Source: Adiantum capillus-veneris
Taxonomy: Eukaryota; Streptophyta; Polypodiopsida; Polypodiales; Pteridaceae
Direction of reading: 5' to 3'
Length of the DNA: 64,000 nt
Assembly: GCA_014529385.2 (NCBI GenBank)
Contig: CM043960.1
Coordinates: 116,818,043-116,882,042, forward strand
Each line of letters starts with the position of its first letter. Position 1 is the first letter of the stretch. The position numbers were made by a program, and so were the translations under genes. A model generated the notes under the pieces. That model worked only from the letters and a program-made list of their open reading frames with translations. It was not told the origin of the DNA and did no database searches. Shown here piece by piece: positions 10,860 through 22,195 of the stretch.

Positions 10860-12500
10860 TCATAGAGGAATTTTTTTGTATATTTTGATAGGATCTAGGT
10901 CAGTGGGAAACTTCCAACAACCATATGATCTTCCAATGGGTTTTTCCTTTGAAGGGGTGTGTTGGATAGAAGTTCTTGGGCTTCTAACTGGTGTAGCATT
11001 TCCTGGTACTAGAGCTAAGCTTGATGGATTTGTAGCTCCCCCCTTCCTAGGGTGATCACTATAGCCTACTCCATTATGAGAGTTCAAAACTGTTTGTCTC
11101 TGGTTTAGTCTCACCTTTTGGGACTGTGAAGACACACTTTGGGTAGCACTGTTGACATTTGACATCCGTAAACTTTCTGCACAGTTTCCTATGTATCTCC
11201 ATGAAACATGACAAATTATTCCCCAAATCAAGCTACAGATAGCATTATCTTTGCCTTGATATTGTCTATCCCATGGGTCTCCTATGATATGAGCTTCTGT
11301 GGTTTCAGGACCCAAGTCATCATAGATCTTAGACTCTCGTCTATATCTACGATTGTTTTGGTCAAAGCATATGCTCGTTTGGTCACCAAGTCGAAGCTTG
11401 ATTTCTGATGGAGGAGAGTTTGGCTCTGAACAGATTTTTGGGTTCACTCGGGTAATATCCTTCAGCTCTAGATAGGATGGGATATAATAGATTCTATTCT
11501 CTAAAATGAACCATCCTTTCTGATCTATCACTGGATGCACTTCTATGAGCTGGTATGTGGGCCGTTCAAACACTGGGTGATCCTTTTTGTACACTTGTCC
11601 TTTTTTGTCTACATAGTGTGCATATGAATTATGTGTGCCATACAAAGCTAACATCATTCGCTTTGATGTGTCCCTTAGACTTGTAAATGATTGCACACTT
11701 GTGGTAGTGGATGAAAAATCATTTGCAAAACTAATAGTCTTTTCAACATTCGGTGATATCTGGACACCTTAACCAAATTCGTGCAAGAATTTGTTGTTCA
11801 AACAATCAATTTTAAGCTTTTCAGGTTTTTGTGCATCTTTATGCTTATTTTGTACTTGCAGTGCTTTTACTACTGCTTCTAACGGTAATGTAGAATCATC
11901 TAATTGCATTAAAAGTGACAAGTTAGATGCACTTACATCGAGATTCACATTTCCAATTTGCTCTATGCCTTGCTTGTTGGCAGTTGATGTGTCCTTGTTG
12001 TCTGGATTTCTTGGACAATCTTTAGAAAAACATCCAACTTTTCGTCCACAATCTGAGCAATACGCCATGGCTAGTGGTATTTTATTTGGTGCTATCATGT
12101 CAATCTCTTTCTGGGGAGCTTCTATGCTTGCCAAGTTGTCGGAATCTTCTTTTAAAACACTGAGTATCAGGTTGTAGAATGCTCCATCTTCACCTTTGTA
12201 CTGTCTTTGGCTTGGTTCTCCCATTAGACTTGCTTCTATTGACTGATCTGTTGGATCTTCCATTACTAATTCTCGAATGATCTAGATCTGACCACTGTAA
12301 TTGATGTACAATGACCCTGATTGTATATGCACCAATTTTATGTTTTGCTGCCTTGTGCAGATTTCTGGATAATCACTTGGGTTGAATTTTTGAATTTCTA
12401 TCTGCACTTCATCTTTGAGCTTGCAATACCTAGATCCACTGAAGTCTGTGAACATCTGGGAGTTCTCTGAATCGGGTTGCACTCTGATCAATAGAATCAT
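10860..12500 (-). pseudogene. Polyprotein relic with zinc knuckle and an internal duplication
   Basis: Three open stretches (12500-12282, 12263-11769, 11696-10860) lie in one minus-strand frame and are separated only by in-frame stops, so they were one coding region of at least 540 codons. Near 12060 it has CSDCGRKVGCFSKDC, a gag-type zinc knuckle in which the expected GH pair reads VGC. Two segments resemble each other: GEPSQRQYKGEDGAFYNLI (about 12150-12230) and GDPWDRQYQGKDNAICSLI (about 11230-11300), each preceded by a proline-isoleucine-cysteine block (YPEIC, NPKIC). Retropepsin-like pieces follow at lower coordinates. No reverse transcriptase was found. It could be an LTR element or an endogenous plant pararetrovirus relic; I cannot decide. 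Confidence 0.5.
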
Positions 12501-13099
12501 GGCTCATGTGTTTCTTTTGCTGCTCGAGTATCTATGGCCTTCCGAATATGTATACAAAACCTTATCTCCAATGTATCCATAGAGCTATAAAATTTGGTCC
12601 GTTGCAGTTGTGCATGTGTTGCTACTACTACTGGTTAGCTTTTTTCTTGTGCATTTGAACTCTCACCTCAACTTGACTCCATGTCCTCTTGGTCTCTAAG
12701 AACTATCTCTTAGCAAATCCTGGTGTTGATTAGCCGAATTACTCCAGCTTGAGTTTGATAAGACTGCTTTTTCCAAAGTACTTTTGGCAGTTGATTGCTC
12801 TTAGACTCACAAGAGTTGATTAACTCTAGCTCGAAATTATAAAAACTAATTGTAGCCTTTGAAATGATAGAAATCTAGGTCTTGAATAACCTAACCTGCA
12901 GATTAGATTGCTATCCGTTTTTCGACAACTTGAATTCAGCTTCTATCAAGCTCCCAATCCTTTACCTGCAACCTGGTTCTTCAATCTGAGCTAAGTGAGT
13001 CAGTAAATGAGATTTTTAAATTCTATCCTTGCAAGGAACTAAAGGACTAATCTGCAACTTGAAAACTGAGTTAACATATACCAATTTGGATTCGATTGA

Positions 13100-14460
13100 A
13101 CCCAAATTTGACCAGTGGTCTTGTATTATGTTGTTCAAACATTGTACAAGCTCAAAAGTCCAAAGTTATGTCTTTGGGTCCCAATAGTAAATAATCACAA
13201 TTATTTACTTTTCTCAGTTTCTACACTTTTTAGGCTTGTTTTACCATGTAGTCTCTGGACAAGTTTGGTTGAGTTTGAACAAGATTTTCCCAAGCTATCC
13301 ACAGTTTAGTATCCGCAGACTCTGATTCCAAGAATCTGGCTCAATTTTGTGATCCACATTTCACCAACTTTGATTTGTGGAGTCTATTTGATATGCTTGA
13401 CCTTGTGGTATACCCAAACGTGCAAAAATATTCAATTCTGATTATTTACTTCTCGCATTTTTTGCAACTTTTTGTCAAAATGTTGATACCAACTGGTTAA
13501 GCAACTCAACTTAAGCTTGCTAGCCAAGTTTCACCAAGTTTGGATAATCCCTGTTCAATTGGTCAAGAGTTTTGTGTCTGCAGACTCACTTTACAAATCT
13601 GGACACAATTTTTACTTTATAGATCCAAATCTTACCAAACTTGATTTGTGTGCTCAATATAACATGATAAAACTGGTGGTATGCTAGGTTGGTCAAAAAA
13701 GTTGAAAACTAGGACAAAAGTAAATAGTCGTGATTATTTGTTTCAGGAAAATATCTTCATCTTTTTGGTCATCAGAGCATATACACATGTTTAACACTTC
13801 AATCTAAGCCTCTGAGTCAAGTTTCACTAAGTTTGAGCAAGATTTATCAAGTCAGACTCAATTTCTCGACAATCAGTACAGACTTCAGTTTTTGGCATGT
13901 TTTGTGATCCAAACTCTATGAGCCTTCACAAAAGATGTTTGTAATCATGCATAGAGTCTTTGGTATCAATCTTGATCAGTTTTGGGCTAAAAGTAAACAA
14001 TCACCATTATTTACTTTTGACCTAAAATGAACATTTTTTGCACTTTTGCCAATACTCAGTCTTTTTGTGACATGTTTTCAGCCTCTGAGTCAAGTTTCAC
14101 AGAATTTGAACAAGATTCATCAAGTCAAAATCAATTTCTCGACAATCAATAAAAATTTCAGTTTTCATCAAGGTTTTGGTCTATTTTGTGATCCAAACTC
14201 TATGAGCCTTTACAAAAGATATTTGTAATCATAGATAGAGTCTTTGGTATCAACCTTGGTCAGTTTTGAACTGAAAATAAATAATCACGATTATTTACTT
14301 TTAGCCTAAAATGAACACTTTTTGCAATTTTTTCAGTGGTGGACAGTCTTTTTATGACCTGTTTTAAGCCTCTGAGTCAGTCAAGTCAAAACTTAATTTG
14401 GCCTAAAATCTCTAGAAGAAGTAAATAATCTGAGTTTTTGCAAACTCTTGAAAATTTACC
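13100..14460. repeat. Tandem repeat, unit about 250-285 bp, with a palindrome in most units
   Basis: A motif close to GTAAATAATCACGATTATTT recurs near 13190, 13435, 13725, 13995 and 14275, with a last partial copy near 14425. In the best copies it is a 10-base inverted repeat around a 2-base centre. Between the motifs, longer blocks also repeat, such as GATCCAAACTCTATGAGCCT (near 13910 and 14190) and TCAATTTCTCGACAATCA (near 13860 and 14135). No gene is visible here. Confidence 0.8.
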
Positions 14461-14882
14461 TCAAATGCATCCTTAAGCTTACCCACTGGTTCATACAACT
14501 TTTAAAGCATAATCTCTAGCTGGATTCAATGGTTGACAGTCTTTTGGTGTTGCTTCCAGTCGTAGACCTGAAATTCTACAACTTCACATAAACAACTCAC
14601 AATTGATTCTTTTGGAGAGAGCAATGTTCTGAGATCCAACTTCAGATTCTACTTACCCTACTCCTAGGTTCTACTGTAATGGGGTTGTGGGAAGTGTCCA
14701 CAAACACTCGTTTTCTTGTTTTTTATGGTTTTATGAAACTTGATGTTAAGACTTGTCTCGTCCATTAATCATTCTCAAGATCCTAATCTAATTCTACAAT
14801 CCTACAATCCTAAAAGGTACTTAGCAAGTACAATCTACTTCCAAGCTACCTCTACACAACAAAAGACGGCACACTCACACTA

Positions 14883-14992
14883 AGGGGTTAATTAGAATGG
14901 ATGCTTGATGGGGAAAATCGTATCTTACTATGAGTGGGTAAAGAAGATTTGTTATATAATGGTATGTGTGACTCAACAAATCTCCTAGAGCT
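14883..14992 (+). repeat. Dispersed repeat, copy 1
   Basis: About 110 bases beginning GGTTAATTAGAATGGATGCT and ending CAACAAATCTCCTAG are matched with scattered substitutions at about 23805-23912 in the same orientation. The two copies flank the hAT element. The element type is unknown. Confidence 0.75.
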
Positions 14993-15354
14993 TAATGAAT
15001 CGGTGGGGTGGAGTTGGTAACTACGAAGAGAGCGATATAGCAAGGCTCTAGGTGACAGTTTAGGGGGGCACTTTGAATTATGGGCCATCAATTTTATGTT
15101 TGGGTGGACATTTAGATATTTGTAATTATTTTGAACATTGAAGAGATCTATAGATATGTGCAAGAAAAGAATGATCACTCTTACATTGGGGAGATTGTAC
15201 CTAGTGCTATGTGTCCCGGTTCTCTCTTCTCCCCTCTCCTCTCTCTTGCATGCATAGATAACACTCTACTCTAGGAGGTTTACATGCACACACTTTCATT
15301 GTATTTAATCTTACTCTCTATCTCTCTGATTAATCTCAAGAAGGATTATGCATG
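14993..15354. other. No recognisable gene
   Basis: Ordinary AT-rich sequence between the dispersed repeat and the hAT insertion site, with a CT-rich patch near 15220-15250. Confidence 0.5.
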
Positions 15355-15362
15355 TATGTGAG
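15355..15362. repeat. hAT target site duplication, left copy
   Basis: TATGTGAG directly precedes the left terminus and is repeated exactly at 22470-22477. Eight bases is the diagnostic length for hAT elements. Confidence 0.93.
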
Positions 15363-15380
15363 CAGTGTTCGAGAAAAACC
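15363..15380 (+). repeat. hAT left terminal inverted repeat
   Basis: Matches the reversed right end at roughly 12 of the first 17 positions, with the CAG start and the GAAAAAC block shared. Confidence 0.85.
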
Positions 15381-16740
15381 GGGGTTACATGTAAAATAAC
15401 CGGCTTAAATTTTTCAAAACCGGATCTCCGAAGGGGATGCCCTTCCATACAACTGCCCCATAAATGCAAGAAACCTTTACTTTAAACGCCAAAAGGTATG
15501 AACGCTTTATTTAAATGGTTTTCTTAAGAGCATGTCTTTATTTTCAAGGTTAGATCTTGAAGGGGCAGGTAACATTAACCTATAGCTTAGAGGTAGGGGT
15601 CTCGATTTAGAGCTGTAGGTGGCAAAGTAAATTGTAAACTTCAGGTTGTCGTCCAGCTGCACAAGGCCTTAGTAAATACTAAATACTAAAGAATGCTCAT
15701 TTTGAAGAAATTGGAGCTTCAGCGCTAACAGTTTTTGAAGTTTGCGACATGCAATTCAATTCAAAACGTGACAGCCTGACAGGTTGACTGGAGTAAGAAA
15801 GCTCCTCATGAATCCTCAATTGTGAGCATTGAGGACTCAGAACTTCAGAAGGCATGGGAATTGGGATACATCTGCGATTCTACTGGTAGTTGGAGAGTGG
15901 GGAGTCGGGACGAGTCGACGACAAACACGTTGTTTTTGCAGCTCTGCTAGCCATAGCGTTACGTGCATATTCACCATAGTGGGTAACGGGAGTCGGGACC
16001 CGGGTTGGCTGTAGAAGACGGGGAGAATGAGCGACCTGGCTGTAGCTAGAGGAGGTGTTTGAGGCTTGAGCTCAAGTCGACTCCAAAGTCTAGACTCCGA
16101 CTCTAGTGCGATCATGAAGGGGACACTCATTCCCGCCATCATTGTGAGTCGTGACCTGCATTGTCCTTTTTGAAGAGTGGCAAGTCTGCGACTCTGCAAG
16201 ATTATACTCGAGGGAAGTCAAGCTCCCAAAGTGCCACATGGAGCTCGAGCTGGAAAAGGAAACAGCGAGCGCTCGGGGAGGTGGTTAAGGAGGCCCATGA
16301 GAACACAGGCGGCAGATGCATTTTGGAGTTTGCATGCTATTAGGTAGCCACTGAATGAGATGATAGACTATTGTGGCAAGGAGCTTCTACATGGATACAC
16401 AGTTAGGAGTTGAACCCGTTACTCACCTTCTTATGATATTCAACTTGGTTCATGGTCCATGGCACATCCTCTAATACACGTAAGTGAACAATTTTTCTGA
16501 AGTGTGATAGTAGTGAGCACTAAGCACCTATCTTGCTTTTGACTGTCTCATGATGCAAAGCGATGAATCCGCCACTCAATGCATATTCGCTTTTGCATAC
16601 TCGTTCTGGACTGTCAATTGCTTGTCATCCCTTGATTAGGATACCAATGTTGAGTTCTTTTCTCATGGGAATGGTGTAGGAATACAAGCTGCCTCACCAA
16701 CCCAAGGCCCCAAGCAAGTCATCGACGAGAGACAACGAAC
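15381..16740. other. hAT interior without recognised gene; GC-richer patch 15860-16340
   Basis: No domain was recognised. The patch 15860-16340 is visibly richer in G and C than its surroundings and has short open frames on both strands (15837-16199 minus, 16161-16343 plus). Because other captured gene pieces are present in this element, it may be another captured fragment, but I cannot assign it. Confidence 0.4.
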
Positions 16741-16754
16741 GCACAAAATACAAG

Positions 16755-16890
16755 GAATGATGTGCTAGCCCATTGGGGATGCAATTCAACAAGGCTGATG
16801 ACAATCTCTACTTTGTTGATGCTTATAATGGCCTTTTGGTAGTTGGTCTAGATGCTGGAGTTTCAAGGGTCCTCACTCAGCAAGTAGGGA
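16755..16890 (+). pseudogene. Strictosidine-synthase-like gene fragment captured in hAT
   Basis: The plus strand reads PLGMQFNKADDNLYFVDAYN and then GLLVVGLDAGVSRVLTQ. This matches the conserved six-bladed propeller segment of the plant strictosidine-synthase-like family, where RPLG-x-QF, LY-x-ADAY and GLL-x-VG are hallmark positions. About 45 codons are recognisable; after that the frame runs on into unrelated sequence to a stop at 17159. It cannot form a propeller. It lies inside the hAT boundaries upstream of the transposase in the same orientation. Confidence 0.75.
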
Positions 16891-17650
16891 CACCAACACA
16901 ACCAATCAAGCCTTTCTTACCGACTCTAAGATTCACAAACACAAAGTTTGGTCTGGAGACTACAACAACGTCACAGCAATCAGCAAGCTCAAGGCATGAG
17001 TCCATCTCGAGTAACTTGAGTCTCCCTTGTGATTCAGCCCCGAGACTCTTGCGATTCAGTCCTTCTTTACCCTTGCACTTCACAAACATAGTGCAAAAAA
17101 TTCTCACGGATGACAACTATTGCTTCTCGCAAAGTCTAAGGTATGGCAGCAAAATCTAAGATATGGCAGCTTGATAAATTTGTGCACTAGCAAAATAAAA
17201 AATTTGCATGATGAATTTCTCAAACTTTTGAGTTGATTTTGCATGTGCAGATTCTTTTGAATCGCTACTACTTGTCTGAACTTTATCTTGTGAACATTTT
17301 TTGGAGAAGGTATGGCAATTTCATCATGACTTGTACTATGAATCTGCTTGTATTGTTTGGAAGTGTGACATCTTCTTGGAAAAGAAAAATGCTAGTGTGT
17401 GCCAAAAAAATGAAATGTAGTTTTTATCTATTGTTGTTTTTGGGCAGAGGCGTGCCTTCTTGCAGATTGCAGAGACTTTGTGCGTTGTTTTTGGCTGATT
17501 GTGCATAATCCTCATATTGTGAGTGCCCCTCAGCCTTGTCAATTAGCAATTGCGTTGATCTCATGTGTTGTGTCCGGTTGTCAAATTGCTCTCAAGCTTA
17601 AAGTTTGGATTTTTGATGCGGGTGTTTGGCTTTTTCTTTTAGATTTTGCA

Positions 17651-19887
17651 ATGTCTCAAAGAACGTTGTGGGCTATGCCCCGTTTCACAAAACAACAACC
17701 ACCTCCAAAGAAAACAAAAAAAAGACGCTGTATCAAAGACGGTCTCTCTATTGAGGAGGACACAGAGCTGCTTGCCCATGGTAGCAATAGCTTAGGAGTA
17801 ACTAATGATGACACCACAAATAGTAAGAATGCACCTAATGTTCATGAAAAAGATACCGAATCTCAAAAAGCACTACGTAGGCTTGCATGGAATCCTGCTT
17901 GGGCTGGAAGCAATGGTGCTTTTGAATGGGCAGAGTTTGAGTCAGTAAGTGCTTGAATTTTTTGTAAGTATTGTAAGCAAGTAAAAAATTCAAGAAGTGA
18001 ATTTGGAAAGAATGGATCCATCAATATACACCATAGTGCATTAACAGAGCATGCAGTTACCAGATCTCATGAGGATGCACGCTACATGTTTGGAAAAACC
18101 AAGATGACTGTGGATGATGGGATTCAAAGGCATCAATATGTTGGAATGGTAAGCACTAGAAAATTGTTTGCTGCAGCTTATCATGTTGCGAAAGAAGATT
18201 TGGCTTTTAGTAAGTTCATATCTACTCTTGACTTGTTACAGTATTGCGAGTGTCCTCAGTTGTTGAGAGACCTTTATCAAAATGATAAAGCATGCAGCTC
18301 TTTTGTGCGGTATATTAGTGAGGATTTGCTAAGAAAAATCTTGCAACATCTTAAGGCTTCAAATTTCTACATCATCATGCTTGATGAGTCACTTGATGTA
18401 AGTTTGGATCAGCATATGATTGTGTATGCATCTTTCATAGAAGACTTAGAGCCTGTTACAGTTTTTCTAGGTTTGTTAGAGATTGAGGAAGGTACTTCTC
18501 ACCATTTACATGAACGTGCAAGTTTCTTTTTGTCGCAGATGCAATTAGATCGATCCAAAATGGCATGTATAGGCACTAATGGTGCCTCAGCCATGGTTGG
18601 TTGGCATAATGGGTGACAACCCGTTTTAAACGAGAGAATCCATTCATGACTTCCATTCATTGTATTTCTCATCGCACTAGTCTATGTCTTGTTGATGCTG
18701 TGAAAGCAAGTGAATATGCACAATTTATTGATCAGGTCGTAAATGAAATTGCAGCGACTTTTAGTAAGAGTTCTGCTAAAAGCGCAAAATTGGCAAAGTT
18801 AGAGTCTGAGTTTGGATGTGTAGCCTTACAGATGAGTCGCATTCATAAGGTGAGATGGTTGAGCAAATCACTATGCGTTCATAAAGTGTGCGAGTCTCTT
18901 GAGCCATTGTTAATCTTTTTGAAAGAGAATAACTTGTCTCTCTTTGAGAAGGTTAGAAACTTTCAATTTATGTACAGTTTGCACTTTATGGCTGACATTT
19001 TGCAATGGTTGGCCACTTTGTCAAAGATCTTTCAGAGTGCATTTGTTGATGTAACAATTGTGGTTGGTCTTGTTGAAGCAGAAATGCGTATAATCACTGC
19101 ACAGTTTGTAGAAATGCCTATCATGGATGTGAATGCTTGCATTCTTGATCGTCTAGAATATCTAATAATTCCAGATTATGGACCACGCAATGGACAGCTT
19201 GCAGCACTACATGCATCCATGCGAAGCAACATGTATAGATCTGTGGAGATCAAAAGGGTAAGATCTGGTAAGAATATGGAAAATGCAATAGCTTTCCAAA
19301 TGCAGTTCTCTAAGTTTTTGATTCAAAATTTCCATGAGCGGTTTCCTGATATGGGTCTTCTTGAGTGCTTTAAAGCTTTGTCACCATGTTGTTTTCCTTC
19401 TGGGATTCCATACAAACACTTTGGGTATGACATGATTGACAAGCTCTTAGCTTTCTATGGTGAGCAAAAGATGTTAAATGGAGAGCCTATGGAGGCTCTC
19501 ATTGACAAGGTTTGTGCAAATAGAGAGTTTGAGGTCTTTAGAGAGCAAGCACCGTATGAATGGAAGGGTCGAAGTTTGAGGGATGCATGGCTTTCAATTG
19601 GTAGAAATCCTACCACTAGAGAGAAGTATCCAATGCTGTTGAAACTAGCTGAACTTGCTATGTTACAATGTTCTAGCACAGCTGCATGTGAGCGAGGTTT
19701 TAGTGTTCAAAACCTCATAAAGACTAGATTGCGCAGTCATTTGAGTACTCAAAATTTAGATGCACTCATGCGCATATCCATTGAAGGTCCTCCTTTGAGA
19801 GCTTGTACATTTGATGATGCTATTTTGATGTGGAGAAATGGAGAAAAGACTAGTCGTCACATCTTCAGTGAATCTAAAAGGTATTAA
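17651..19887 (+). pseudogene. hAT transposase relic (ZNF862/DUF4371-like type)
   Basis: The ATG at 17651 (MSQRTLWAMPRF) opens a lysine-rich N-terminus. A BED-type finger follows at about 17960-18080 (FCKYCKQ, then HHSALTEHAVTRSH). The catalytic core has MLDESLDVS near 18380 and CIGTNGASAMVG near 18570; the second motif normally has Asp where Asn is found here. The insertion domain and the C-terminal dimerisation segment (CSSTAACERGFSVQNLIKTR, near 19670-19730) are well kept. Lesions are an in-frame TGA at 17954-17956, a one-base frameshift near 18612, and the Asp to Asn change. The product would have cut and joined element ends in the nucleus. Confidence 0.9.
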
Positions 19888-20640
19888 ATTATTTTTTTCT
19901 TGATGTTGTAGAAAATTTAGAGCTCACCATGTGTTATTTTATTTTGCAGGGTAAATGGAGTATTACTCGATGGTTCACACTTTTGATATGCTGCTGTTTT
20001 GGTATGCTAGTCACACAACTGGTTGTCAATATATCACAGTTTTTGTAAGATTTTAGTATGCTGCTGCTTTTGAGAAGATGGTTTGATTTTGGTATTCTCC
20101 GCTTTTGAGCAGATGCTCCAATTTTGGTATGCTGGTGCTTTTGAGTAGATACTCTAATTTTGGTATGGTGGTGCTTTAGAGAATGTGTTGGTGCAAGAGT
20201 TGGTCTTCTTGTCTTTTATGCTGGTCCCTTGGTCGAGATGCTGGTCTCCTTGTCGAGCTTCTGGTTTCCTAGTCTTTTATGGTCTTCCTAACATTTTGCT
20301 CAGCTTCTAAAGGATTACAGGTAAAAAACTAGTGCTTTTAAGGAGATGCTGGAGTTGAAAAGCTGGTCTCCTGATCTTTTTGGTATGCAAGATCTAATCT
20401 CCCTATCTTTTATGCTGGTCTCCTAGTCAAGATGCTGGTCTCCTTACCAAGATGCTAGTCTCCTCGACTTTTGGTCTTCCTAACATTTTGCTCAAGATTC
20501 TAATGATTATAGGTAAAAACTAGTGCTCGAGGAGATGTTGATCTCCTGGTTTGTTTGGTTTTGCTAAGCTACCCTGGCTATTGCACTAAGCATGGTTGTT
20601 TGTTTGCACATGGTTCTTGCTTATGGTTCACAAAAAATTC
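19888..20640. repeat. Local repeats in the hAT 3' part: TTTTGGTATGCTG and GCTGGTCTCC blocks
   Basis: TTTTGGTATGCTGxTGCTTTTGAG-like units occur four to five times between 19975 and 20180. A longer block containing TCTTCCTAACATTTTGCTCA and GGTAAAAACTAGTGCT occurs at about 20265-20335 and again at about 20465-20530. A consensus splice acceptor TTTTGCAG lies at 19943-19950, so part of this may be transposase 3' untranslated sequence. Confidence 0.7.
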
Positions 20641-20756
20641 TTGATTGCAATAGAGAGAATACAATCGTGTGTATGAGATTTGATATGAGCATATTTACTC
20701 TCTCTAAGAGGCTTTGGATCAGATTTATCTGAGCAGAGTAACTGGTTTCACTCTCT

Positions 20757-21012
20757 TATGCAAAACTCATGGTTGCAAAATTCTTCAAGAGGCTTTAGAG
20801 TCGTAATGAGTTACATTCTTGGTGTGGCTATTCTTTGGTAATGCAAAACTCATGACTGCCTTATTCTTCAAGAGGCATCTAATCACACTTGACAATAGTA
20901 ATTGGTCACATTCTCTTTTGCTACTATGCAAAAAACATGACTACCTTATTCTTCAAGAGGCTTTGTCGTCATGGCTGCTGCGCAAAAATCATAGTTTCTT
21001 TGTTCTTCAAGA
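20757..21012 (+). repeat. Tandem repeat with ATGCAAAACTCATG and TTCTTCAAGAGGC blocks
   Basis: Four diverged units start near 20757, 20840, 20925 and 20980, each with a variant of ATGCAAAACTCATG followed about 15 bases later by ATTCTTCAAGAGGC. Spacing is about 55-85 bases. It lies inside the hAT element. Confidence 0.75.
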
Positions 21013-21157
21013 GTAATGGTGGTAAGTTTTTTAATTAAGTTTTGTAATTTAGTTTCTTTGTTAAATTCATTTTCCTACTGATGTTCTGTTATGTTTAGTG
21101 GGGGGGAGGATAGTTGTCTCACTCGCTTTGCGAGTAGGCCCACTATCCTCTTCCCGC

Positions 21158-21220
21158 AGAGAGCATGGTGTAGCCATTGGTTTCTAACCCATGGTCATGG
21201 GGTTCAAATCCCCAACTCTC
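21158..21220 (+). repeat. tRNA-like segment, possible SINE head
   Basis: TGGTGTAGCCATTGG (21166-21180) fits an RNA polymerase III A box and GGTTCAAATCC (21201-21211) a B box in a perfect T-arm-like stem (GGGG to CCCC). Outer GAGAG and CTCTC can pair like an acceptor stem. The A to B spacing is 35, about ten short of a real tRNA, and no convincing anticodon arm forms. A degenerate tRNA or SINE promoter is more likely than a working tRNA. Confidence 0.45.
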
Positions 21221-21620
21221 TTTTGACTCCATGCTCAAGGTCGCTCAAAAACAAGTTGAGTTGCCCATACTCTAGGTCACTTGAGTACAAGCGGTGGACT
21301 ATAGTGCAAGGTATACATCTATGATCAAGCTTGGTTCTTTAGGTTCTTAGCTCTTTCAACTAAAAATCTATTTGTGCCGACCTGCATTGTTCTTTGTAGT
21401 GCTGTTTGGTGTAGAATCATAAGTTTGGCTTCGCTTTGTCTTCCTTGCAATGCTAGTATCATTTTTGGAGCTTTAATGGCAATTATTTTACAACCATATT
21501 CTATCCCACAATTGTCTACCTGATATGGAATTGTTTTCCAAGTTTTTTAGATTCTTTAGCTCTTACAATCTGTGCCAACTACGTGTTGTGCTTTGTAATG
21601 CCGTTTTTTTGCAGTTTACT

Positions 21621-22195
21621 CAATAATGGCTTCGTTGTTGACAATTGGAGGTGGATGCTTTAACACATTCATCAATGAAACGGGGGCAGGAAAGCATGTG
21701 CCACGTGTTGTGGTTTTGGATATGGAGCCTACGTGATAGATGAGGTGAGGACAGGCACTTACTATGAGCTCTTCCATCCTAGGCAACTTAGTAATGGCAA
21801 GAAGGATGCTGCCAAGCTCACGATCATTACACCAGGAAGGTGTCTTACCAACCGCAACCCTCTCTTGTGTTTCATGTCACTTAGTTTGCTTTGCAAAGCT
21901 ATATGCATATGATAATGGGAACTCGTTTTGGCTTTGTTGCTTTATCTAAACTACTTGTAATGAATGCGGTTGGAAAAGAGATTGTAGACCTCTGCCTTGA
22001 CTACATCCAAAAGTTGGCGACAATTGCACTGGGCTTCAAGGTTTCCTTGTGTTTCATGCTGTTGGCAGAAGTACTGGCATGGAAAGTACATGGCATGGTG
22101 TTTGATGTACATCAGAGATGTGGTGTCAAAGGATGTGAATGCGCCAGTGGCTACAATCAAGACAAAGAGGAGTCGGGACCATTCAGTTTGTTTAG
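21621..22195 (+). pseudogene. Alpha-tubulin gene fragment captured in hAT, internally deleted
   Basis: Three alpha-tubulin blocks occur in order. The first (21621-21840) reads [20 protein letters not shown], then after a one-base deletion [19 protein letters not shown]. The second (about 21964-22075) has [16 protein letters not shown] and, in another frame, [15 protein letters not shown], the start of the tubulin GTP-binding signature. The third (about 22076-22195) jumps to [20 protein letters not shown] and ATIKTKR-TIQFV. About 250 codons between the signature loop and the GKYM block are missing. A non-homologous stretch of about 120 bases between the first and second blocks may be a kept intron. 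It lies between transposase and right terminus. Confidence 0.9.

Noticed and set aside
21158-21220. A functional tRNA gene
   Set aside because: A to B box spacing is too short and there is no anticodon arm.
21621-22195. A working alpha-tubulin gene
   Set aside because: A one-base deletion, a stop after QFV and the loss of about 250 codons exclude a functional product.
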